A stretch of 5,585 bases of DNA from the NCBI GenBank assembly GCA_009780765.1, contig WQZK01000138.1:1-5585 (forward strand), given 5' to 3'. Below the pieces are notes generated by a model. It saw only the letters and a program-made list of their open reading frames with translations. It was not told the origin of the DNA and did not search any database. Both the position numbers and the translations under genes were made by a program. The DNA is from Defluviitaleaceae bacterium. GTDB lineage: Bacteria > Bacillota > Clostridia > Lachnospirales > UBA5962. Numbering within the stretch: position 1 is the first letter of the stretch; each line of letters starts with the position of its first letter. Below are positions 1 to 5,585 of this stretch, in pieces.

Positions 1-334
1 AAGTGAATTAGCAAGCATTGTTATTGATTTGATAAAATCATATCAAGGCAAAGGTGGTTTGATATTAAGCCAAGAAATGGCACGGCTTATGTTGACCCCT
101 TACGGCTGTGATAGCGGTCAAGGCCTAGGTGTTTTCCTCGACAAAGATAAAGACGGCAAACCATATTTTTTCTCCCAAGGCTGGGGCATTGGTATGCAGT
201 GTAAACTTCGTGCCTACTACGAAGAGGAAAGCGGTGTTGTCGTTATGACTAATTCAGAGCCGGGCGTGGAGCAAGATGAGTCACTGGTGGGTGAGATTAT
301 CACGCATGTTTGTGAAAATGGTGGCGAGTGCTGA
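1..334 (+). CDS. Serine hydrolase, beta-lactamase (class C/PBP) family, C-terminal fragment
   Basis: The reading frame is open from base 2 to a TGA at 332-334, giving the last 110 residues of a protein cut by the window edge. The order of elements fits the C-terminus of the beta-lactamase/penicillin-binding-protein-like serine hydrolase family (PF00144). There is a helix beginning SELASIV (the usual 'S..DLA' segment), then a helix ending in MARLMLTPY, then GQGLGVFL (the usual 'GLG' strand), SQGWGIG, and finally SGVVVMTNSEPG, the very typical 'GvVvmtNs..G' strand. The SxxK nucleophile and YxN motifs would lie upstream and cannot be checked. The third motif, normally HxG or KTG, reads SQG at bases 173-181, so the basic residue is absent. 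Such proteins act as esterases, D-amino peptidases or beta-lactamase-like enzymes; the substrate cannot be told from this piece. G+C is clearly higher than in neighbouring genes. An internal TTG at 29 is not a credible start because family homology begins before it. Confidence 0.8.
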   Translation, partial: SELASIVIDLIKSYQGKGGLILSQEMARLMLTPYGCDSGQGLGVFLDKDKDGKPYFFSQGWGIGMQCKLRAYYEEESGVVVMTNSEPGVEQDESLVGEIITHVCENGGEC

Positions 335-428
335 AAGTTTGAACGCAATGGCAATGTATTGTAAATTCAAGGACATTTGTAATGGCTGTGTGGGGTGGTA
401 GTATTTATATAATGTGAGGTTTAAATCA

Positions 429-1364
429 ATGATTAAAGTAGGCATTCTTGGTGCAGGGTTTGGTGAAACCCATGCGGAGCTATATAAGAAAATCGAGGGA
501 TTTCAAATCGTTTATATTTTCGGGAGAAATCAGGAAAAATTAAACAATATCGGTGAAAAGCATAACATTCAAACAACAACTGATATAAACAGTATAATCA
601 CAAACCCCAACATTGATTTGGTTGACATTTGCTTGCCGACTGAGCTACATAGTGAGTGGGCAATCGAAGCTATGAAGAACGGTAAGCACGTTTTCTGTGA
701 AACGCCTGTTGCATACAATTTTAATGAAGCCGAGGCAATCAGGCAAGCCTCATCGGAATACAAAAAGAACGTATTTGTAAACTTATTTATAAAATTCTCT
801 GCCCCTCACAAATGTGCAATGGATATGATAAAGAATGGGAATTGTGGCAAATTGCTTGGCATTAGGTCTTATAACAAAACATCGCCACGATGGGGCGACT
901 TGGGGTTGCAAAAGAATGTGGAAAATTTCCATAATCACATGATGGATTTTGTACTTGAACTCGCGGGTATGCCTAATTTTGTAACATCTTCAGGAGTTGA
1001 TTACGGGGGGAAATCCATTGTAACTTCAGCACTTAAATATGACGACGCATACGCAGTTATTGAGAGCAATTCTGCTTTGCCTGAATGTTGTCCATTTGAG
1101 ATTGGGTTTGAATTGTTATGCGCTGACGGGATTATTCGCTTTGATGCAGTATACGGTGAATACACAAAGGAAGAGTTTGCAGTAATGAAAAACGGAAACC
1201 TGCGCGAAGTGTTGCGGGTTGAGGAAAAAGATGATTATGAAGAAGTAATCAAGCATATTAGGCGTTGTATGCAAGCTGGCGTAAAAAGCGAATATATCGA
1301 CATTAAAGCCGCAATTAATTCGATAAAATTAAAAGAAATGATTGTGCAATCGTTAAATAAATAG
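429..1364 (+). CDS. Gfo/Idh/MocA family NAD(P)-dependent oxidoreductase
   Basis: This encodes a 311-residue cytoplasmic dehydrogenase of the glucose-fructose oxidoreductase / inositol dehydrogenase / MocA family, which oxidises or reduces sugar, cyclitol or amino-sugar hydroxyls with NAD(P). The protein opens directly into the Rossmann strand (MIKVGILGAGFGETHA, dinucleotide-binding glycines G8, G10, G12). It continues through VDICLPTELHSEWAIEAM and KHVFCETPVA (about 86-95), which is the usual 'KHVlcEKPla' block. The C-terminal alpha/beta domain carries HNHMMD (H168-D173), matching the family's active-site HxxD. The length is a little short for the family (about 310-400). In the EKP motif the lysine is replaced: residues 91-93 are E-T-P (bases 699-707). 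ATG 429 is chosen because GTGAGG at 414-419 sits 9 bases before it; the frame extends up to a GTG at 414, but that codon is part of the ribosome binding site. The gene follows the hydrolase fragment after 94 bases on the same strand and may be co-transcribed with it. The substrate is unknown. Confidence 0.9.
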   Translation: MIKVGILGAGFGETHAELYKKIEGFQIVYIFGRNQEKLNNIGEKHNIQTTTDINSIITNPNIDLVDICLPTELHSEWAIEAMKNGKHVFCETPVAYNFNEAEAIRQASSEYKKNVFVNLFIKFSAPHKCAMDMIKNGNCGKLLGIRSYNKTSPRWGDLGLQKNVENFHNHMMDFVLELAGMPNFVTSSGVDYGGKSIVTSALKYDDAYAVIESNSALPECCPFEIGFELLCADGIIRFDAVYGEYTKEEFAVMKNGNLREVLRVEEKDDYEEVIKHIRRCMQAGVKSEYIDIKAAINSIKLKEMIVQSLNK

Positions 1365-1391
1365 TTTCTTTCATTATTAAAACAAATTAAC

Positions 1392-1431
1392 AAAAAATGC
1401 ATTGCCTTATTTTTAGGCAATGCACTTTTTT
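1392..1431. terminator. Bidirectional rho-independent terminator between convergent genes
   Basis: A perfect 10-bp stem (1398-1407 with 1415-1424, left arm TGCATTGCCT) closes a 7-base T-rich loop. It is followed on the + strand by C and six T (1426-1431), and on the - strand by six T directly (the six A at 1392-1397). It can therefore end both the oxidoreductase (+, stop at 1364) and the aminotransferase (-, stop at 1439). Confidence 0.9.
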
Positions 1432-1438
1432 ATATCAA

Positions 1439-2617
1439 TTAATATTTTTCAGAAACAAATTTTTCTATCCTATCCATACCTTTTGTTATATCTTCCATCG
1501 AAATGGCATAAGAGAGCCTTATATGGTTAGGGAAACCAAAATCAGCACAAGGGACAACCACAACACTATATTCTTTAAGTAAAACATCTGCAATATCTTT
1601 TGCACTTTTCAAGCTATCATTAAGTAGCCCTGAAACGTCAATAAAAAGATAAAACGCACCATCTGGTTTATTGCATGAGATTAGTGGGATGTTTTTAGCT
1701 CTATCATAAATATAGTTTCTTCTTTTTTCAAACTCTACACGCATGTTTTCAACCGAAGCTTGGTCGCCCGTTAATGCAACGACAGCACCTTTTTGAGCCA
1801 TACTATTAGGGTTTGAAGTCATATGGCTTTGAATATTGCCCATAGCATCTGCTATTTCTTTAGAAGAAGCTGTGTAGCCAAGCCTCCACCCAGTCATAGC
1901 ATAGCCTTTAGAAAAACCATTTACAATAATTGTTCTTTTGAAAATTTCTTCGCTTAAAGATGCAATGCTTATATGCTGTATTCCGCTATAAACGAGGTTT
2001 TCATAAATTTCATCCGCAATTACGATAATGTCATTTTTAATGGCAAATTCGGCAATTTGCTCAAGCTCTTCTTTGCTGTAAACTGCTCCTGTAGGGTTGT
2101 TTGGCGAGTTTAAAATTAGAGCCTTTGTATTTTTTGTATATGCTTTTTCTAATTCTGTAACTGTTAGCTTAAAGCCATTTTCAGAAGAAGTGTGCACAAT
2201 TATAGATTTTCCCCCAGCAATATGTACCATTTCAGGGTAGCTAAGCCAGAATGGAGCAGGGATGATAACTTCGTCATTCTTATTTAATATCGATAAAAAG
2301 ATGTTACTAAGAGAGTGCTTTGCACCATTAGAAACAACTATTTGATTTGGTTCGTAAGAGAGGCTATTGTCTTTTTTTAATTTTGCACAGATAGCTTTAC
2401 GCAAATCTACCGTGCCTGAAGAAGGGGTATACTTTGTAAAGCCTGAATTTGTTGCATCTATAGCGGCTTTTTTGATGTGTTCTGGAGTGTCGAAATCAGG
2501 TTCGCCTGCGGTAAAAGCTGCAAGGTCTGCTCCTTGTTCTGATAATTGTTTTGCCATTGCAGTAATACTGAGAGTAGAAGATTCCTTAACATTTAGTGCC
2601 ATTTCAGATAATTTCAT
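1439..2617 (-). CDS. PLP-dependent class I/II aminotransferase, aspartate aminotransferase (AspB)-like
   Basis: This encodes a 392-residue soluble fold-type I aminotransferase that moves an amino group between an amino acid and a 2-oxo acid, typically aspartate/2-oxoglutarate in this subgroup. All core motifs are visible: GEPDFDTP (38-45) near the N-terminus, TKYTPSSG (61-68) with Tyr63, NGAKHSLSNIF (97-107) phosphate-loop region, PFWLSYPEM (122-130) with the PLP-stacking Trp124, NSPNNPTGAVYS (170-181), ADEIYENLVY (201-210) with Asp202 for the pyridine nitrogen, the Schiff-base lysine Lys237 in NGFSKGYAMTGWRLGY, and Arg367 in NHIRLSYA for the substrate carboxylate. Length and motif wording match the Bacillus AspB/Thermus AspAT (class I-gamma) group; related enzymes with other amino-acid preferences cannot be excluded, so no symbol is given. 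The ATG at 2617 is preceded by AAAGGATGAG (2637-2628 on the - strand), a moderate ribosome binding site. It lies 108 bases downstream of the peptidase gene and has a likely promoter of its own. Confidence 0.93.
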   Translation of the reverse strand: MKLSEMALNVKESSTLSITAMAKQLSEQGADLAAFTAGEPDFDTPEHIKKAAIDATNSGFTKYTPSSGTVDLRKAICAKLKKDNSLSYEPNQIVVSNGAKHSLSNIFLSILNKNDEVIIPAPFWLSYPEMVHIAGGKSIIVHTSSENGFKLTVTELEKAYTKNTKALILNSPNNPTGAVYSKEELEQIAEFAIKNDIIVIADEIYENLVYSGIQHISIASLSEEIFKRTIIVNGFSKGYAMTGWRLGYTASSKEIADAMGNIQSHMTSNPNSMAQKGAVVALTGDQASVENMRVEFEKRRNYIYDRAKNIPLISCNKPDGAFYLFIDVSGLLNDSLKSAKDIADVLLKEYSVVVVPCADFGFPNHIRLSYAISMEDITKGMDRIEKFVSEKY

Positions 2618-2692
2618 GATAATTTATCTCATCCTTTTCGAATTAAACTTGTCTGCTATTGAAATTTTGGAGCAAGTTTTTGTAGTAAGACC

Positions 2693-2721
2693 ATTATATA
2701 CTATAAAATTTGCAAATGCAA
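2693..2721 (-). promoter_or_regulatory. Predicted sigma-A-type promoter for the aminotransferase gene
   Basis: On the - strand TTGCAT (2721-2716) is separated by exactly 17 bases from a perfect TATAAT (2698-2693). Transcription would begin near 2686 and give a leader of about 70 bases before the ATG at 2617. The -35 matches only the first three consensus bases (TTG). The spacer contains the perfect 10-bp palindrome ATTTGCAAAT (2708-2717), which could be an operator half-site pair or chance. The promoter lies wholly between the peptidase stop and the aminotransferase start. Confidence 0.5.
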
Positions 2722-2725
2722 GGAA

Positions 2726-3658
2726 TTAAGCTAATATATCACTTAAAACACGCATAAAATTTTTATAGAAGATTTTTTCTGTTATGTTTTTGCCAAACGC
2801 TGTTAAACACCTATCATGGAGAATATCCATTTTTGACACATCACAAAGTTCAAACTCAGGAGTTTGTATACCATCTAAATCACAACCAAGTCCAACCGAA
2901 TCTTCGCCCGCGATATTAAGCATTTTGTCAAGATGATGTATACAGTCATCAAGTGTTGGTTTTTGCGTAAGATTGAGAAAAGGTGCACATAAATTTAGCC
3001 CTGTAACACTTTTTGTTTCTTTTAGTGCTTTTAACTGGTCGTCCTTTAAATTTCTTCTGTGTGGGCTAATTTCATAGGAATTTGAGTGGCTTGCGATAAA
3101 TGGTCCAGCAGATAACTCACAAACATCATAAAACCCTCTTTCGGAAAGGTGAGAAACGTCAATAATCATACCGAGCTCATTCATTTTTTTAAGCATATCT
3201 TTGCCCAAGATGGTAAGTCCACGGTTTTCACTATCAGTACAACTATGCCCCCAAGCGTTGTTATGATTCCATGTAATGGCAACACTTCTAACGCCAAGTT
3301 TATAACTTTCTTCCAGTTTTTCTATACTGTCCTCTAAAACTTCGGCTCCTTCTATGGTTAAGATTCCTGTAATCTTGTTATTTTCCATATTCTCGAGGAT
3401 TTTTGTATATGTGTTTGCATGTTGTATATAATCTTTATTTTTTTCAAGTTCTTTATAATAAAGTTCTACATGTTTTTTGTAAGAGTTATAATAATCGTCC
3501 AGCTTTTTATGAGCAAGACATATAGCAAAAAACTGTATAGGGCTATTAAATTTCATCAATTTTTTGATAGAAACATGTAGATTATTATCAAATAATTCTT
3601 GGTTTTTGTCCATCATTTCTATTATTGTATCACAATGTGTATCTATTAAATTAAACAT
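2726..3658 (-). CDS. Peptidase family M19 (membrane/renal dipeptidase-like) metallodipeptidase
   Basis: This encodes a 310-residue zinc dipeptidase of the amidohydrolase-fold M19 family. It cleaves dipeptides and, in characterised relatives, accepts a D-residue at the C-terminal side. The binuclear metal site is recognisable: DTHCDT with His8 and Asp10, Glu103 in TIEGAE (the bridging carboxylate), His170 in IDVSHLS, His191 in ASHSN, and Asp260 in GLGCDLDG; the HRRN segment (200-203) supplies the usual Arg-Asn. TWNHNNAWGHSC (about 129-140) is also typical. No signal peptide or membrane segment is seen, so it should be cytoplasmic, as in most bacterial members. The length is normal for the family. 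The start is taken at ATG 3658: AAGGA (3672-3668) stands 9 bases before it, whereas the in-frame ATG at 3667 abuts that site. It is divergent from the DUF1540 gene and upstream of the aminotransferase on the same strand. Dipeptide scavenging or D-amino-acid peptide turnover is plausible but inferred. Confidence 0.93.
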   Translation of the reverse strand: MFNLIDTHCDTIIEMMDKNQELFDNNLHVSIKKLMKFNSPIQFFAICLAHKKLDDYYNSYKKHVELYYKELEKNKDYIQHANTYTKILENMENNKITGILTIEGAEVLEDSIEKLEESYKLGVRSVAITWNHNNAWGHSCTDSENRGLTILGKDMLKKMNELGMIIDVSHLSERGFYDVCELSAGPFIASHSNSYEISPHRRNLKDDQLKALKETKSVTGLNLCAPFLNLTQKPTLDDCIHHLDKMLNIAGEDSVGLGCDLDGIQTPEFELCDVSKMDILHDRCLTAFGKNITEKIFYKNFMRVLSDILA

Positions 3659-3667
3659 AAAAATCAT

Positions 3668-3758
3668 TCCTTTTTAAATTATGTTACTATAATATGTATA
3701 AATTTCATATTAAAAAACCAAAATATAGCAGAAATTAAAATTAAGGAGGACAAACATC
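3668..3758. promoter_or_regulatory. Divergent promoter region with a 7-bp inverted repeat
   Basis: This very AT-rich stretch lies between the peptidase (-) and the DUF1540 gene (+). On the + strand there is a perfect TATAAT at 3688-3693 with no good -35, and a second candidate, TTTAAA (3673-3678), 18 bases, TATAAA (3697-3702). On the - strand the same bases offer TATAGT (3691-3686) and CATAAT-like boxes. The inverted repeat TAATATG-N9-CATATTA (3690-3712) overlaps these candidates and could be an operator, though chance is likely in such AT-rich DNA. A strong AAGGAGG (3743-3749) lies 9 bases before the DUF1540 ATG. Promoters for both genes must lie here, but the exact boxes are uncertain. Confidence 0.45.
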
Positions 3759-3911
3759 ATGTCAAACCAAACTATAAAATGCAGAGTTTCTAACTGCAAA
3801 TACAACGATGCTAAGAGCATTTGTTCACTTGGAAACATAACAGTTGGCAATTGCGGGCAGGCAGCCCATGCAAAAGCTGAAACTGAGTGCGAAAGCTTTG
3901 AGTGTAAGTAG
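3759..3911 (+). CDS. Small cysteine-rich DUF1540 domain protein
   Basis: A 50-residue protein begins at ATG 3759 behind a near-perfect AAGGAGG (3743-3749, 9-base spacing) and ends at TAG 3909-3911, just before a terminator, so it looks like a complete single-gene unit. It has six cysteines, at 8, 13, 22, 32, 44 and 49 (spacing C-x4-C-x8-C-x9-C-x11-C-x4-C). The pattern CRVSNCKYN ... C ... ITVG ... ETECESF matches the DUF1540 family of short clostridial proteins ('C.V..C.YN...C....I.V......T.C.SF'). The family has no established function that I know of; the paired cysteines suggest metal binding or disulphides, which is inference. There is no signal peptide or membrane segment, so it should be cytoplasmic. 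It is divergent from the peptidase and convergent with rny. Confidence 0.88.
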   Translation: MSNQTIKCRVSNCKYNDAKSICSLGNITVGNCGQAAHAKAETECESFECK

Positions 3912-3916
3912 TAAAC

Positions 3917-3950
3917 AAAAATCCCCCGATTATCGGGGGATTTACTTTTT
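3917..3950. terminator. Bidirectional rho-independent terminator between DUF1540 gene and rny
   Basis: An 11-bp stem (3919-3929 with 3933-3943) has a solid block of five C facing five G and a 3-base loop. On the + strand it is followed by ACTTTTT (3944-3950), ending the DUF1540 transcript. On the - strand it runs into TTTTTGTTT, ending rny, whose stop is at 3956-3958. It fills almost the whole 44-base convergent gap. Confidence 0.9.
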
Positions 3951-3955
3951 AGAAA

Positions 3956-5503
3956 TTACTTAGCATATTCAATCGCCCTAGTTTCTCGTATAAGGCTGAC
4001 CTTTATTTGTCCAGGATATTCAAGCTCTGATTCGATAGATTTTGAAATATCTCGGGCAAGTATTGTCATTGCGGCATCGTCAACCTCTTCAGGGATAATT
4101 AGAACCCTAAGCTCACGGCCAGCTTGAATTGCAAATGATTTTTCAACGCCTTTATAAGCATCTGCAATTGCCTCAAGTTTTTCAAGGCGTTTAATGTAAG
4201 TTTCCAGTGTTTCACGCCTAGCCCCTGGTCTTGCCGCCGAAATAGCATCCGCAATTTGTACTATTACAGAAATAATATTTGTAGGCTCTACATCGCCATG
4301 GTGCGATTCTACAGCGTTTATTATTATGTCGTTTTCGCGATATTTTTTACACAAGTTTGCTCCAATTTGAACATGTGTGCCTTCCATATCTTGGTCGACA
4401 GATTTTCCTATGTCATGAAGTAAGCCAGCACGTTTAGCTAAAGTAACATCAACGCCAAGCTCACTCGCAATAAGTCCACTTAAATGTGCAACTTCTATAG
4501 AATGTTTTAAAACGTTTTGGCCATAGCTTGTCCTAAACTTCATTTTACCAAGAAGTTTTATAAGCTCTGGATGAATAGAACGTATGCCTATTTCAAATAT
4601 AGCACTTTCGCCCTCTTCTTTAATAAGTGTTTCAACTTCTTTTTTAGATTTTTCAACCATTTCTTCTATACGGGCAGGGTGAATTCTGCCGTCTAAGATA
4701 AGCTTTTCGAGTGTAAGCCTTGCAATTTCTCTCCTTACGGCATCAAAGCCTGATAGGATAACAGCTTCTGGCGTATCGTCAATAATTAGGTCTATACCTG
4801 TTAAAGACTCAAGAGTTCTTATGTTTCTGCCCTCGCGCCCAATAATTCTGCCCTTCATTTCATCACTTGGAAGATGAACAACCGAAACCGTGCTTTCTGA
4901 AACATGGTCAACTGCACAACGCTGAATTGCACCCGATAAAATATCAAGAACTTTTTTGTCAGCCTCGGCTTTAGCACGAGCTGTTGCATCTTTTATGATA
5001 ACAGCTGTTTCAATTCTAACATCTTCTTTAACAGTTTCAAGCAAGTATTCTTTTGCTTGCTCTTGCGAGAAGCCTGAAATCTGCTCAAGTAACTTAATTT
5101 GCTTATTTTCTGCCTCTTCAAGGTTTTGTTTTTGAAGGTCTAGTTCGTCATTTTTCTTTTGAAGCTGGTTTTCACGATTTTCAATAGAGTTAAATTTCTT
5201 GTCTAGGCTTTCTTCTCTTTGAATTAGTCGTTTTTCTGCTTTTGAGAGTTCATTTTTACGCTCTCTGTTTTCTTTTTCGTATTCGTTTTTAATCTTAATG
5301 CTCTCTTCTTTTGCCTCTAGTAAAAGCTCTTTTTTTCTTGTCTCGCCTGATTCTGTCGCTTTTTTTATGATGTTTATAGCTTCAAGCTCGGCCGAGCCAA
5401 TTTTCTTTTCAGCGGTTCTTTTGCGTAAAAATGCACCCAAAAGTATACCAATTGCAAAAGAGGCGACAAGCACTAAAATTCCAACCGCATTTAATTCAAA
5501 CAC
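3956..5503 (-). CDS. rny: Ribonuclease Y
   Basis: This encodes a 515-residue membrane-anchored endoribonuclease that starts mRNA decay in many Gram-positive bacteria. The domain order is complete. An N-terminal membrane helix (about residues 6-28) is followed by basic RKR. A long Lys/Glu-rich coiled coil runs over about 30-180. A KH RNA-binding domain carries the GRIIGREGRN loop (218-227). An HD domain has H334 (LKHS), the catalytic pair His363-Asp364 in LLHDIGK, ESHHGD (His401, His402) and Asp419 in QIADA. A C-terminal region (GRELRVLI, YPGQIKVSLIRETRA) is typical of the family. Length agrees with Bacillus RNase Y (about 520). The start is set at GTG 5503: a perfect AGGAGGTG (5520-5513) lies 9 bases upstream, while the longer in-frame GTG at 5515 is inside that binding site. 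No neighbour commonly seen with rny (cinA/recA side, ymdB side) is visible on the downstream side, which ends in a terminator; the upstream side is cut off. Confidence 0.96.
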   Translation of the reverse strand: MFELNAVGILVLVASFAIGILLGAFLRKRTAEKKIGSAELEAINIIKKATESGETRKKELLLEAKEESIKIKNEYEKENRERKNELSKAEKRLIQREESLDKKFNSIENRENQLQKKNDELDLQKQNLEEAENKQIKLLEQISGFSQEQAKEYLLETVKEDVRIETAVIIKDATARAKAEADKKVLDILSGAIQRCAVDHVSESTVSVVHLPSDEMKGRIIGREGRNIRTLESLTGIDLIIDDTPEAVILSGFDAVRREIARLTLEKLILDGRIHPARIEEMVEKSKKEVETLIKEEGESAIFEIGIRSIHPELIKLLGKMKFRTSYGQNVLKHSIEVAHLSGLIASELGVDVTLAKRAGLLHDIGKSVDQDMEGTHVQIGANLCKKYRENDIIINAVESHHGDVEPTNIISVIVQIADAISAARPGARRETLETYIKRLEKLEAIADAYKGVEKSFAIQAGRELRVLIIPEEVDDAAMTILARDISKSIESELEYPGQIKVSLIRETRAIEYAK

Positions 5504-5585
5504 AGCTGAAAGCACCTCCTTATTTAGTTTTCAAAGTTCGATAGAATGTTTAAAACAATCCAATTATTATTGTACAACTTTTTTG
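5504..5585 (-). promoter_or_regulatory. Leader of rny with consensus ribosome binding site
   Basis: This AT-rich stretch upstream of rny holds the perfect anti-16S match AGGAGGTG (5520-5513). A TACAAT box (5574-5569) could be a -10, but its -35 would lie beyond the window. A weak alternative is TTGTAC (5576-5571), 17 bases, TTTAAA (5553-5548). Neither is firm. No coding sequence or stable hairpin is seen here. Confidence 0.4.

Noticed and set aside
414..428. GTG 414 as start of the oxidoreductase
   Set aside because: This GTG is part of the GTGAGG ribosome binding site for ATG 429, and the protein fold begins at the residues after 429.
569..763. Short antisense open frame within the oxidoreductase, and similar ones at 1235-1420 (-), 1397-1582 (+) and 3149-3337 (+)
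   Set aside because: All lie opposite well-supported genes or across a terminator and show no recognisable domain or start signal.
1392..1431. The inverted repeat as a mobile-element end or attachment site
   Set aside because: Flanking A and T runs and the convergent gene layout fully explain it as a two-way terminator; no second copy or duplicated target is seen.
2708..2721. TTGC-ATTT-GCAA as a terminator for the peptidase gene
   Set aside because: The stem is only 4 bp with no following T-run; the sequence is better explained as part of a promoter.
2367..2729. A 120-codon open frame on the + strand overlapping the aminotransferase N-terminus
   Set aside because: It is antisense to a clearly conserved enzyme, has no family resemblance or convincing ribosome binding site, and contains the real gene's promoter.
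5569..5574. TACAAT as the rny -10 box
   Set aside because: The matching -35 would be outside the window, so it cannot be supported beyond a mention in the leader entry.

Overview
The window reads as chromosomal DNA from a low-G+C Gram-positive bacterium, most likely a member of the Clostridia. The grounds are AT-rich coding and intergenic sequence, strong AGGAGG-type ribosome binding sites, ribonuclease Y, and a small cysteine-rich DUF1540 protein of a kind common in clostridial genomes. The assignment is inference from gene content; there is no rRNA or other marker to confirm it.

Layout, left to right. Bases 1-334 (+) hold the C-terminal end of a beta-lactamase-fold serine hydrolase whose catalytic part lies outside the window. 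Then comes a complete Gfo/Idh/MocA-type NAD(P)-dependent oxidoreductase (429-1364, +). A symmetric terminator at about 1392-1431 separates it from a convergent PLP-dependent aminotransferase of the AspB type (1439-2617, -). Upstream of that gene, on the same strand, are its own likely promoter (2693-2721) and an M19 (renal dipeptidase-like) peptidase (2726-3658, -). A 100-base AT-rich divergent promoter region carries a 7-bp inverted repeat. It separates the peptidase from a 50-residue six-cysteine DUF1540 protein (3759-3911, +). A second two-way terminator (about 3917-3950) lies between that gene and ribonuclease Y (rny, 3956-5503, -). The last 82 bases are the rny leader.

The genes do not form one pathway. 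The peptidase and aminotransferase could act in sequence (dipeptide to free amino acid to keto acid), but a separate promoter in front of the aminotransferase argues against strict co-expression. RNase Y is a housekeeping mRNA-decay enzyme. The hydrolase/oxidoreductase pair at the left is an accessory-looking unit, and the hydrolase end is visibly richer in G+C (about 47% over bases 61-240, hand count) than the rest.

I did not find a convincing new system. The most interesting points are small: an oxidoreductase with ETP in place of the catalytic EKP motif, a hydrolase with no His/Lys at the usual third active-site motif, the orphan DUF1540 gene with a candidate operator, and three genes whose ribosome binding sites move the start downstream of the longest reading frame. 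No gene-free stretch exceeds 110 bases, and I saw no tRNA, rRNA, CRISPR or insertion sequence.
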